Source of the DNA: Chitinophagales bacterium
GTDB lineage: Bacteria > Bacteroidota > Bacteroidia > Chitinophagales > Saprospiraceae
Assembly (NCBI GenBank): GCA_013299105.1
Contig: JAAFJY010000011.1
Span: forward strand, 62,001 to 126,000
Direction: 5' to 3'
Length of the DNA stretch: 64,000 bases
Shown piece by piece: positions 35,364 to 45,501 of this stretch; position 1 is the stretch's first letter; every line of letters starts with the position of its first letter. The translations under genes were made by a program, and so were the position numbers. The notes under the pieces were generated by a model, which ran no database searches, had not been told where the DNA came from, and was given only the letters and a program-made list of their open reading frames with translations.

Positions 35364-35882
35364 TCAATATTTCACCTCTCCTGGTCGCGTGTCAATGACT
35401 TTCAAGCGGTGCTTTTTACCCATTTCAAATTCCCTAAACTTGATCAGCGCAGGCAAAAGATAACCCACACCTACCGTACTGGCAGTCAGGATGGCATCGC
35501 CTTTTTGATAACGGGTATCAGGATTGTTGTCCGTAAGTGTGCCGATTAGCTGATTGGCTGACCAACTCAAGCCAAAAATTTTCAAGGAGGTGCCAATGCC
35601 CTTGGGTCCGCGCTTGGGGTAGCGCAAGGCTGCAATTTCCTTTACATGCCAGGACTTGTTGGGCATGATCAACAAAGAATCGCGCGGGTTGATGTCCACC
35701 AATTCGGAAGTGTACCAGCCTTGACCGTCTTTGATCCGGTAGTTGAGGATGGCACCAGCTTCGATTTTTCGATTTTTCACCCGGCCCCGGGTTTCCAGCA
35801 CCAGGAATTTTTGTGAAAAAACGGGTATGGTCAATAGTGAAAGCAGACACCAAAGAACGAATCGGGTAAAGGCAACTGACAT
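35364..35882 (-). CDS. Small exported protein of unknown function
   Basis: A 172-residue protein with signal peptide MSVAFTRFVLWCLLSLLTIP and cleavage near VFSQ; I chose the ATG at 35882 for this reason. The mature part begins with a short beta segment (FLVLETRGRVKNRKIEAGAILNYR, SH3-like in feel). There is a central hydrophobic segment (LTASTVGVGYLLPAL) that could be a membrane helix. Similar short proteins are frequent in Bacteroidota next to rnpA or translation genes, but no function is known to me. It lies 91 bases downstream of rnpA on the same strand. Confidence 0.68.
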   Translation of the reverse strand: MSVAFTRFVLWCLLSLLTIPVFSQKFLVLETRGRVKNRKIEAGAILNYRIKDGQGWYTSELVDINPRDSLLIMPNKSWHVKEIAALRYPKRGPKGIGTSLKIFGLSWSANQLIGTLTDNNPDTRYQKGDAILTASTVGVGYLLPALIKFREFEMGKKHRLKVIDTRPGEVKY

Positions 35883-35973
35883 AGGATAATGATGTGAAGT
35901 GGTGATGCTATAACGGACTCTTAGATAAAGAAGTTCTGAAATCCGCATCAAATCTGCTCTTAATGAAGCCTTT

Positions 35974-36429
35974 TTAAGCCCCTTCGGTTGGCTCAGTGCC
36001 TCGTTCTCTCCATTTTTTTACCAAGCGACGCAAACCCTGGTTCATGTTATTTTCGATTTCGGCGTAACTCAGCTGTTCGGACGCCACGTAAATCACCATG
36101 AGGCCATACGCCACATTTTGCCCTTCCAACGCGGCATAGAGTCGATGTCTTTGCAACCGATAAGCTTCTCGCATTTGCCGACGCAGGCGATTGCGGTCAA
36201 CCGCATGGGGAAATTTTTTCTTAGGCACACTAAGAGCGAATTGCACCTGGTCTCCTCTCCTGTTTTCGGACAATGGAATCCAAACCAAGCGCAATGGATA
36301 CTGACCAAAAGACTGCCCCTCCTTGAACATGCGTCCAATGACCGATGCGCTTTTTAAACGCGCTGATTTGGGAAAGCCTTTGTTTTTGTTCACCTTGTAA
36401 TATTGGTCTTTTTTGCGCAAAAAACGCAT
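35974..36429 (-). CDS. rnpA: Ribonuclease P protein component
   Basis: A 151-residue basic protein that assists the RNase P RNA in 5' processing of tRNA precursors. The family core is present: ARLKSASVIGRMFKEGQSF, then FALSVPKKKFPHAVDRNRLR with the RNR motif, and QMREAYRLQRHRL. In many bacteria rnpA follows rpmH near dnaA and oriC; here it follows a 2-hydroxyacid dehydrogenase gene by 3 bases and no rpmH is seen, which is common in this phylum. There is a longer C-terminal tail than usual (KWRERGTEPTEGA). Confidence 0.94.
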   Translation of the reverse strand: MRFLRKKDQYYKVNKNKGFPKSARLKSASVIGRMFKEGQSFGQYPLRLVWIPLSENRRGDQVQFALSVPKKKFPHAVDRNRLRRQMREAYRLQRHRLYAALEGQNVAYGLMVIYVASEQLSYAEIENNMNQGLRRLVKKWRERGTEPTEGA

Positions 36430-36432
36430 TTT

Positions 36433-37365
36433 TCAATATCCTCGACTCAAATTTACCCGATTCATCAACTCTTTTCCGGTCAAGTGAAATTCCAGGTTTT
36501 GTAAAAACACTTCCACCTTGCCTTCATTTTCGGCGGCTTGGCCCCCTCCGCTGTGCTGGGTCAGGATCACCTTGGGCATGTTCCAAAGCGGATGGCCGAC
36601 TGGCAAAGGTTCCTCGGCGGTGACGTCCAAAACGGCTCCAGCCAAGTGGCCCTTATTGAGTGCATTGATCAGCGCGGGTTCATCCACAGTATTGCCCCGG
36701 CCTACATTGGCGTACAAGCTGCCTGGCTTCATGGCTGCAATCATTTCGGCAGTAAAAAAGCCTACCGCAGTGCCCGGCAAGCAGTTAATCACCAAGTCAG
36801 TTTCGGGCAAAACCTGCATCAAATCCTCCACGCTGCGCAGTTCTGCCTCAGGGTTTTGGCGGGCCAAAGTTCTGATTTTTCCACCAAAAGGAAGCAGCAT
36901 TTGTCGCATGGCGCTGCCAATGGTGCCTGCACCCAAGATAACCACACTTTTGTAGCGCAACAAACCCAAATTGGGTCGGATCGAAGCGCCTACCCAGGTC
37001 TGTTCTTTTTGCAAAACAGCCAGCTCGTCAAGTCCTCGATAGTAAGCCAAAATACCCGCCAGCATGGTTTCGGCGCAGGGCCAGGCAAAAAAGTCACCCA
37101 TGTTGCACACTGGAATGGACAGGTTTAAATCGCGGTATTCCGCAAAACCAGCCGAGTCGAGTTGCCAAAACTGCAAGTCAGGAGACGGCTGTTTCCACCA
37201 AACCAAGGGTGGATTGCCCATCAACAAATGGGCTTTTTGAAACACTGATTGCGCATTTGCCCCTTCTTCATCTCGGAAAAAGAGTGCATGGCCTTGCACT
37301 GCGCTCGCTTTCTTCATTTGCGCCCGCAGTGCTGGTTCCAGGATGCTGTGTACGTATATGTTCAT
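36433..37365 (-). CDS. 2-hydroxyacid dehydrogenase, glyoxylate/hydroxypyruvate reductase A type
   Basis: A 310-residue NAD(P)H-dependent dehydrogenase. The Rossmann motif is VVILGAGTIGSAMRQ at about residue 138. Catalytic residues of the D-2-hydroxyacid dehydrogenase family are visible: Arg in LYANVGRGNTVDE, Glu in DVTAEEPLPVGHP, and His in VILTQHSGGG. The short length, and the substrate-side WKQPSPDLQFWQLDSAG, fit the GhrA subgroup, which reduces glyoxylate and hydroxypyruvate. It is the first gene of a tight pair with rnpA (3-base gap). The physiological substrate is inferred only from the family. Confidence 0.88.
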   Translation of the reverse strand: MNIYVHSILEPALRAQMKKASAVQGHALFFRDEEGANAQSVFQKAHLLMGNPPLVWWKQPSPDLQFWQLDSAGFAEYRDLNLSIPVCNMGDFFAWPCAETMLAGILAYYRGLDELAVLQKEQTWVGASIRPNLGLLRYKSVVILGAGTIGSAMRQMLLPFGGKIRTLARQNPEAELRSVEDLMQVLPETDLVINCLPGTAVGFFTAEMIAAMKPGSLYANVGRGNTVDEPALINALNKGHLAGAVLDVTAEEPLPVGHPLWNMPKVILTQHSGGGQAAENEGKVEVFLQNLEFHLTGKELMNRVNLSRGY

Positions 37366-37424
37366 TTGTTTTTGTCAATTGTTGGATCGACAAAATACAA
37401 AGTCTTTGCATTTACCACCATTAA

Positions 37425-37560
37425 GTATTTGAGCTAAAATAAACTGGACAGGTTTGCTTTTGAGGTTTAGCAAAAAAAGAACACAACTTCCTTCCAGTCA
37501 GTTGCTTATCTTTTTTCGCTAAACCCAAACCTATCCACCTTATTTTTTTACGCTCCCTAA
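37425..37560 (+). repeat. Long-hairpin repeat, family A copy 2
   Basis: It has the same plan as copy 1 (GTATTTGAGCTAAAATAA at the left, CCTTATTTTTTTACGCTCCC at the right). The arms are changed in a paired way (ACTGGACAGGTTTG against CAAACCTATCCACC), and the tip stem is CAAC/GTTG where copy 1 has CAAAT/ATTTG. Its right end contains the TAG stop codon of the minus-strand comF gene. Confidence 0.85.
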
Positions 37561-38255
37561 ATCGCCATCGCCAAAGTAGCCATGCTGATTTTAGTGCCCT
37601 CTACTTCCAAAATAGGCAAGGCGCAAGCCTCTAGAGTGGCCCCAGTGGTCAGCACATCGTCGATCAGGAGCACATGTTTGTTGAGCAGCAAGTCGGGATT
37701 CTTGACCACAAAACTCTCCTCCACATTTTTCAGGCGCTCGATCCGGCCTTTGCGGGTTTGACTTTTTTTGAATTGCACCCGGGCCAGGGCTTGTTCTTCA
37801 AAGGGCTTTTGCAGGGTTTCCGCAATGCCTTGTGCCAGGCAAGCAGCCTGGTTGTACCCCCGCCAACGCAAGCGCCGGGGATGCAGTGGAACCGGGCTCA
37901 CCAAGTCGATGTCTTGATAATCGGGAGATTGCCGCAATCGCTCTCCCAGCATTCGCCCCAGTTGCAGGGCCAATTCTTGCTGACCTCCGTATTTGATTTT
38001 ATGGATCAGGTGCTGCACCCGCCCACCTTTGCTGAAAAAAAGCAACGCCGCTCCATGTTCGAGCGGGAGTCGGCCCCAGAATTTTTCACAAAATGCATTG
38101 TCTGCTTCAGTGGCTTGCCGGGTGTAGGGCAGTTCCAAATGACAAGTAGGGCACAAGATACTTTTGGGAGCCAAAACCTCAGCTTGACAGGCTGGGCAAA
38201 GTGCAGGAAAAAATAAGCGGTACAAATCCTGCCAGGGCAAAAAATGGGTTAACAT
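37557..38255 (-). CDS. comF: ComF family phosphoribosyltransferase-like protein
   Basis: A 232-residue protein of the ComF/GntX group. A zinc-finger-like N-terminus (CPACQAEVLAPKSILCPTCH) is followed by a type I phosphoribosyltransferase domain with the PRPP motif VLLIDDVLTTGATLEAC near residue 195. ComF acts in DNA uptake in competent bacteria, where it is thought to support ssDNA handling; in Bacteroidota its role is not proven. The stop codon lies at the end of a family A repeat, so the last codons of the gene may have been altered by that insertion. Confidence 0.9.
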   Translation of the reverse strand: MLTHFLPWQDLYRLFFPALCPACQAEVLAPKSILCPTCHLELPYTRQATEADNAFCEKFWGRLPLEHGAALLFFSKGGRVQHLIHKIKYGGQQELALQLGRMLGERLRQSPDYQDIDLVSPVPLHPRRLRWRGYNQAACLAQGIAETLQKPFEEQALARVQFKKSQTRKGRIERLKNVEESFVVKNPDLLLNKHVLLIDDVLTTGATLEACALPILEVEGTKISMATLAMAI

Positions 38256-38366
38256 AATGGATCATTTCGCGATGAAAAAAGAAGATACGCGAAAGGCAGG
38301 TAGGAATGTTTAAGGTAAAATATCAGCTCAGAATTAGATGTGGATAAAGGTAAAGTTTTTCTGAAT

Positions 38367-39650
38367 TTATTGCAAATTTATTTCAGCTAAAAACGCTTCA
38401 AACTCCTCCTCCCAGCTCGGAATTTTGCCTTCAAACTGTTCAGACTTGCCTTCGTACCAGGCCTCGTAGCGGGCGAGGAGCCAGTTTTCCAAAACCCCAG
38501 TGTTGGCTTCTTGTGCAGGAAATTGCAGGGAGTTTGAGGCATGTTTTTCCAATAAACTGCCCATTTCAGCGTCAATTTGACCCATCGTGAGGCATAAGAT
38601 CGGCTTGCGGGCGGCCAAGTACTCGAACAATTTGGCGCTGAGAATACCTCCTTGCTTTGGGCTACTCCAACTCAGCAGCACGTTTACCTGTGCCTGTTTT
38701 TGCCAGGCCATGACTGCCTCGCGGGTCAAAACCCCCAAATCGAGGAATTGTTTGCCAAGGCCATGTTGTGCAAACCAGTTTTGCCAGGCCGCGCCATCTT
38801 TTCCGGCATAGACCAGCAGCAGTTTTTTTTGCTCAACTAAGCCGCGCTCACTCAGATTCGCGAGGGCTTGGCCTAAAATCTCTCCATCTTGGTGTTGGGC
38901 ATAAATGGTGCCTGCATAAAATAGGGTAAATTGCGCTGCTGGTTTGGTCAACTCTAGGGAATCCACTGCTGATTCATCCTCATTCAAAGCGTTCCGCAGC
39001 ACTTTTACAGGCTGCTTGTATTGTCCAAGTGTTTTGGCCAGGCCACTAGAAACGGTCGTGATAAAGTCTGCTTGTTGAAGTAATTTTTGCAAAAAAAAGT
39101 GCTGAAAGGTGGGCCACAAAACATTGTCCCGCACCGGATCCACGGGTAAATCTCTAAAATCGGCGATCCAAACCAGCTGCGGGAAGCGTTTTTTCAGTAA
39201 AAAAGCCACATAATGGTCGCAAATGGGCCGGAAAGAAGTAAAAAAATGGGTAATGCCTTCTTTTTTTATCAGCTTCTTCCCCTCTTGGTAAGCCCGCCAA
39301 CAATACCAAAGGCTGCCATCGCCCAGTAGCAACACAAAAGGAAAACTATCGGCCAAGCGGGCCAAAAACCGTCGCCAAGGGCTGGTTTTTTCTGTTATGG
39401 CCAAGCCTTGCATGCCTTGTCCTTTGAGCCCTAAGTAAAAATGTCGGATGCTCCAATCTTTTACCACCTCAACTTGGTCCTCTGCGCAAATGGGTCGGGC
39501 GGTGGCCGTGATCAAAAATGTTTTTTCCCAAAATTTTGAACTACTTTGGTAAAAACGAAAAATGCGTTGCGCTCCCACTACTTTGACAGGTGGAAAGTAG
39601 TAACTAAGCAAGAGTAGTCTGGTTGGGCCAGGAATGTTCGACCGATTCAT
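38367..39650 (-). CDS. Glycosyltransferase, GT-B fold (GT4-like)
   Basis: A 427-residue cytosolic glycosyltransferase. The N-terminal half begins LLLLSYYFPPVKVVGAQRIF, the usual acceptor-side start of GT4 enzymes, and contains the SFRPICDHYVAF and WIADFRDLPVDP strands. The C-terminal half has LFYAGTIYAQHQDGE and the donor site region LSWSSPKQGGILSAKLFEYL. I chose the ATG at 39650 because it overlaps the stop of the upstream GT4 gene (ATGA), so the two are translationally coupled. They are probably successive enzymes for a surface glycan. Donor and acceptor are unknown. Confidence 0.87.
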   Translation of the reverse strand: MNRSNIPGPTRLLLLSYYFPPVKVVGAQRIFRFYQSSSKFWEKTFLITATARPICAEDQVEVVKDWSIRHFYLGLKGQGMQGLAITEKTSPWRRFLARLADSFPFVLLLGDGSLWYCWRAYQEGKKLIKKEGITHFFTSFRPICDHYVAFLLKKRFPQLVWIADFRDLPVDPVRDNVLWPTFQHFFLQKLLQQADFITTVSSGLAKTLGQYKQPVKVLRNALNEDESAVDSLELTKPAAQFTLFYAGTIYAQHQDGEILGQALANLSERGLVEQKKLLLVYAGKDGAAWQNWFAQHGLGKQFLDLGVLTREAVMAWQKQAQVNVLLSWSSPKQGGILSAKLFEYLAARKPILCLTMGQIDAEMGSLLEKHASNSLQFPAQEANTGVLENWLLARYEAWYEGKSEQFEGKIPSWEEEFEAFLAEINLQ

Positions 39651-40843
39651 TCCAGGGTTGTTTGCCCTTGTGCTTGGCGCGATCTGCTGCGGTGATTTGG
39701 CCTGGGCAAGCCAATCTGGGCCGCAATCAATTGGAGATAAACGGCCTCCACTGCCTCGCAGGAGAAGTGCTGCAAGGCAAAATTTCGGCAATCCAAAGAC
39801 ATGTTGAGCAGTTGTCCATCACCCATTTGAACCATTTGTTCCAAGGCAGCTGCCAAGGCTTCTGCGTCTCGGGGCGGTGCCCAAAGGCCACATTGATGTA
39901 GGGGCACGGCTTCGCGGCAACCAGGTACATTGGTCACGATGACTGGCCGCCCCATCGACATGGCTTCCAGAATGGCGCGAGGCATGCCTTCACGATAAGA
40001 AGGCAAGACTACCGCATGTGAGTCGGCGAGTAAAGGCCGTACATCTTCCACTTGGCCAAAATATTTGAACACGCCCTGGTCGATCCAAGCTTGCAACTCT
40101 TGTTTACTGATGGCGGCTGGGTTTTCTACCTCGTTGGAGCCAGCAATCCAAAATTCAATGTTTTTTTGCCTGGCTTTGACTTGTGCAGCTGCTTCTGCCA
40201 ACTCAATAAGCCCTTTGTCGCGCAGCAAACGCCCTAAAAACAAAAATATGAAAGGCTTGCGCGAGGGCAAAGGAGTATAAGCGAACTTTTGGGTATCCAC
40301 GCCCGATCCGGGTACCGAGATGCCTTGTCCGGGAGTAAGTATGTTCAGTTTTTGCAACAACCTCAAATCCGATTCATTGTGCAAAGCCACTGCATGCAAG
40401 CCTCGAAAAGCCTTTTGATAAAGGCGAATGACCAGTTTATTGAGCCACCCTTCACGCAAAAAAGTATACCCCAAACCAGTGACTGTGGGTAAAAAAGGAA
40501 TGCCCAAGCTTTTGGCCGCCAAGCTGCCAAACAAATTGGGTTTGATGGTAAAGCCCAACGCAAAATCTGGCTTCAACTGCCGGAATAAACGCTGCAATTC
40601 CCAGTAAAAAACCAGGTCTTTGAAAGGATTTTTTTGCTGCGCGTGAAGGTTTTTCAACAGGTATAGCGAAAAACCAGGCATGGTTTGCAACTTGCTCGTA
40701 TATTCATCAGCAGGGGCAAGCACACTGACTTTGAACCCATGATCCAGCAAACTTTGGATGAGGTTGAGCCGAAAATTGTAAATGTTCCAACACGAGTTGG
40801 CAATGATCAACAGGTGTTGCGGTTTTTGGAGTTCACTTTGCAT
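39647..40843 (-). CDS. Glycosyltransferase family 4
   Basis: A 398-residue GT4 enzyme. The order of motifs is typical: N-terminal LLIIANSCWNIYNFRLNLIQ, GFTIKPNLFGSLAAKSLGIP, LPTVTGLGYTF, then in the donor domain FLFLGRLLRDKGLIEL and the EX7E-type site at LPSYREGMPRAILEAMSMG. The acceptor-side segments resemble PglA/capsular enzymes that act on lipid-linked acetamido sugars, but this is only similarity of pattern. A TAACTTTG -7 element lies about 40 bases before the start. It is the first gene of a two-gene unit with the enzyme at 38367. Confidence 0.9.
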   Translation of the reverse strand: MQSELQKPQHLLIIANSCWNIYNFRLNLIQSLLDHGFKVSVLAPADEYTSKLQTMPGFSLYLLKNLHAQQKNPFKDLVFYWELQRLFRQLKPDFALGFTIKPNLFGSLAAKSLGIPFLPTVTGLGYTFLREGWLNKLVIRLYQKAFRGLHAVALHNESDLRLLQKLNILTPGQGISVPGSGVDTQKFAYTPLPSRKPFIFLFLGRLLRDKGLIELAEAAAQVKARQKNIEFWIAGSNEVENPAAISKQELQAWIDQGVFKYFGQVEDVRPLLADSHAVVLPSYREGMPRAILEAMSMGRPVIVTNVPGCREAVPLHQCGLWAPPRDAEALAAALEQMVQMGDGQLLNMSLDCRNFALQHFSCEAVEAVYLQLIAAQIGLPRPNHRSRSRQAQGQTTLE

Positions 40844-40883
40844 CTGCGTGTTTCTCGGTATGTTCAGTTGCTTTCTTGTTTTG

Positions 40884-40891
40884 CAAAGTTA
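40884..40891 (-). promoter_or_regulatory. -7 promoter element (TAACTTTG) of the glycosyltransferase operon
   Basis: Read on the minus strand, TAACTTTG matches TAnnTTTG and lies 41 bases before the start codon of the GT4 gene. The -33 TTG is not well placed. Confidence 0.5.
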
Positions 40892-41080
40892 GCAAAATAT
40901 CAATTTACTGGCATCACTTATAACGTTGGATTTACAAGCTTAGGTTTGTCAAGCAAGGGTAATATTATGACGAAAAGGCGGAATAAAGGGGTACAACAAG
41001 CCTCAAAATGCACTGCAAATGTCTTGGCTGCTACATTTCAAACCTCGAAAAAGAGCCAATTTGCAGCCAAAATAAGCTCA

Positions 41081-42091
41081 ATGTCCAGAATTTGCTTTTC
41101 ACTGATCCTATTGGTTGGCTATTTGGTGCAAGCCGGTGCCCAGCAAGTGGAGTTGGGAAAAATCAACTGGATCCGCGATTTTGAGCAGGGCCTCGCCAGG
41201 TCCAAAAAAGAGCAAAAGCCTGTTTTTCTGCTTTTCCAGGAAGTGCCAGGTTGCAGTACTTGTCAGCGTTATGGACAACAAGTTTTGAGTCACCCCTTGA
41301 TTGTAGAAGCCGTGGAATCACTTTTCATCCCGGTAGCCATCCACAACAACAAGGGTGGGAAAGACGCTGAAGTACTCAAGTTTTACAACGAACCCACTTG
41401 GAACAATCCAGTGGTGCGTATCGTGGACGAACAGCGCAAAAATGTAGTCGACCGCATTTCTGGCAATTACACGCCTCAGGTGGTGGTACAAAGCATGGTG
41501 GCCGCCCTGAATAAAAGTGGCAAAGTAGTGCCCCGCTACCTTGAATTGTTGAACGAAGAAATGACCGCTGAACTGCTGGGTACCAAGACCGCTTACCTCT
41601 CCATGTACTGCTTTTGGACCGGAGAAAAAGAGCTGGGTAAACTACCTGGTGTGGTAAAAACCGAAGCTGGATTCATGAATGGGCACGAAGTAGTGGCATT
41701 GGAATACAACCCTCGCCTGCTCTCTTATGATGATTTGCTCAAAGCAGGCAGCCAGGTGAAATGTGCTGACGCTGCTTACACGGACGAAGCAACGGAGCAA
41801 ACCAAGGCCGAAAAAGTACTGGGAAAAGGACACAGTAAGGCGACTTCAACCTACCGCCGGGATCCGGAGACCAAGTACTACTTGTATCAAAGCGCCTATC
41901 GCGCCGTGCCCATGACCGATTTGCAAGCGGCTCGGGCCAATTCCTTGCTCGCGAAAAGCCAATCACCAGATGAGGTATTGTCGCCTCGCCAAATTGCGCT
42001 GGCCAAGCAAGCCAAAAACGACCCCAAAGCCAACAAAAACCTGATTGGCAAAGACATTGCCGCCGTTTGGCCCTGGACTGTTCTCCCCTGA
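41081..42091 (+). CDS. Exported thioredoxin-like / MsrA-like fusion protein
   Basis: A 336-residue exported protein. The signal peptide (MSRICFSLILLVGYLVQAGA) supports the ATG at 41081. The first domain (about 25-155) is thioredoxin-like with the motif EVPGCSTCQRYG. The VPG(C/U) start recalls the VPGUxxT thioredoxin-like selenoprotein group, here with Cys in place of selenocysteine and a second Cys where Thr would be. The second domain resembles methionine sulfoxide reductase A: LSMYCFWTGEKELGKLPGVV, then GFMNGHEVVALEYNPRLLSYDDLLK. The usual GCFWG reads YCFWT. The pairing suggests a periplasmic enzyme that reduces oxidised methionine with its own thiol donor. It precedes katG (an oxidative stress gene), though a terminator separates them. 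Confidence 0.78.
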   Translation: MSRICFSLILLVGYLVQAGAQQVELGKINWIRDFEQGLARSKKEQKPVFLLFQEVPGCSTCQRYGQQVLSHPLIVEAVESLFIPVAIHNNKGGKDAEVLKFYNEPTWNNPVVRIVDEQRKNVVDRISGNYTPQVVVQSMVAALNKSGKVVPRYLELLNEEMTAELLGTKTAYLSMYCFWTGEKELGKLPGVVKTEAGFMNGHEVVALEYNPRLLSYDDLLKAGSQVKCADAAYTDEATEQTKAEKVLGKGHSKATSTYRRDPETKYYLYQSAYRAVPMTDLQAARANSLLAKSQSPDEVLSPRQIALAKQAKNDPKANKNLIGKDIAAVWPWTVLP

Positions 42092-42123
42092 AGAAATTTT
42101 TGTTAGAGTTTAGAGTACATACC

Positions 42124-42158
42124 AAATGCCGATTGGATTTTTTCAGTCGGCATTTTTT
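42124..42158 (+). terminator. Intrinsic terminator
   Basis: AAATGCCGATTG pairs with CAGTCGGCATTT and continues into a T6 run. It ends the fusion-protein gene before katG. Confidence 0.88.
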
Positions 42159-42309
42159 GTTTGAACATTCTAATAGTTAATTTCTATACTAACATTAAAA
42201 CTATAAATAAAAATTCTAAGAAAAATCCTCGTTCTTTGAGCAAACAAAAATGGCGGGTTTGAGTTTTGAATGTGGTGGTTTCGGCCTTCCTAAAGGTCTT
42301 CTCACTTAA

Positions 42310-44619
<2,310 letters not shown>

Positions 44620-44645
44620 TCCTTGATCCTGTTTATAAAAAAAAT

Positions 44646-44674
44646 GAGAGGCGGCCCTAGGGTCGCCTCTTTTT
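44646..44674. terminator. Bidirectional intrinsic terminator
   Basis: GAGGCGGCCC pairs with GGGTCGCCTC, with an A-rich run before and a T5 run after. It lies between the convergent katG and DJ-1 lipoprotein genes and can terminate both. Confidence 0.9.
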
Positions 44675-44693
44675 GTAATAGCGTGATTTAAAA

Positions 44694-45482
44694 CTACTTT
44701 TTCATCAAAGGTTTGATGCCTGAATCATACATCTGGCGCATCATTTCTACCAGATTTTTGTCGGTATTGTGCTCTGATCCGGCTTTGATTGGTGGAGCAG
44801 GATCATATTCCAGGTCCAGCATGGCGAGTTTGGTATAAGCTTCGCCCCGCACTTCATTCAAGATTGCAAAGCACATGTCCATGCCAGCGGTTACACCTGC
44901 TGAAGTCCAATATTTTCCATCGCGCACCCATCGTTCGTCTTTTACAGCTACATCATAGGCTCGCAAGATGTCTTTGCCATACCAGTGGGTAGTAGCATTT
45001 TTGCCCTTCAGCAAGCCACTCGCCCCTAGTATCCAAGCTCCAGTGCACACGCTGGTGGTAAAAGTGGTGGTTTGGTCAATTTTCCGAATCCAGTCCAGGG
45101 TGGCGGTGTCCTCTTGCAAAGTGTAGGTTTCTTTCAGGCCGCCGGGGATGAGCAGAATGTCGAGGCTATCCGTGTCGCTGAAATCCCTTTCTACTTGAAT
45201 GCCTACTCCAGTCATGTTTTTGATCAGGCCTTTTTGCTTGGCTACAAAAAAGACCTTAACGCCCATCATTTCTGAGAGCACCTGGTAAGGGCCCATCGCA
45301 TCAAGGGTTGTGAATCCATCATACAGCAAAATACCTACATTTTTGATGGGATATTTCGGAGCAGGGAATGAGCCCATCATTTCAGCATGGCTCATTTCTG
45401 GTGCTGATTGCGCTTGTGGTGCCTGTTTTTGACAAGCAAACAAGGCAGTAAGTACCAGTAGAGGAATGAGTATTTTTCTCAT
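44694..45482 (-). CDS. DJ-1/PfpI (GATase1-like) lipoprotein
   Basis: A 262-residue protein with a lipoprotein signal (lipobox ALFAC, Cys17) and a DJ-1/PfpI domain from about residue 48. The nucleophile elbow is SVCTGAWILG (Cys146). The nearby His is in ATTHWYGKDIL, and the early Asp/Glu loop is in YDGFTTLDAMGPYQVL, which is the arrangement of the GlxA-like (AraC-associated) branch but without any DNA-binding domain. Most DJ-1 proteins are cytosolic, so a lipid-anchored form is unusual. It is the last gene of an operon behind a TonB receptor (19-base gap). Possible roles are isonitrile- or glyoxal-type detoxification, or processing of an imported ligand. These are inferences. Confidence 0.85.
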   Translation of the reverse strand: MRKILIPLLVLTALFACQKQAPQAQSAPEMSHAEMMGSFPAPKYPIKNVGILLYDGFTTLDAMGPYQVLSEMMGVKVFFVAKQKGLIKNMTGVGIQVERDFSDTDSLDILLIPGGLKETYTLQEDTATLDWIRKIDQTTTFTTSVCTGAWILGASGLLKGKNATTHWYGKDILRAYDVAVKDERWVRDGKYWTSAGVTAGMDMCFAILNEVRGEAYTKLAMLDLEYDPAPPIKAGSEHNTDKNLVEMMRQMYDSGIKPLMKK

Positions 45483-45501
45483 TACGGATCTTTTTGTTGT
45501 G

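Noticed and set aside
40685-41080. An N-terminal extension of the thioredoxin/MsrA-like fusion by 132 codons.
   Set aside because: It would overlap the start of the divergent glycosyltransferase gene and hide the signal peptide that begins at 41081.
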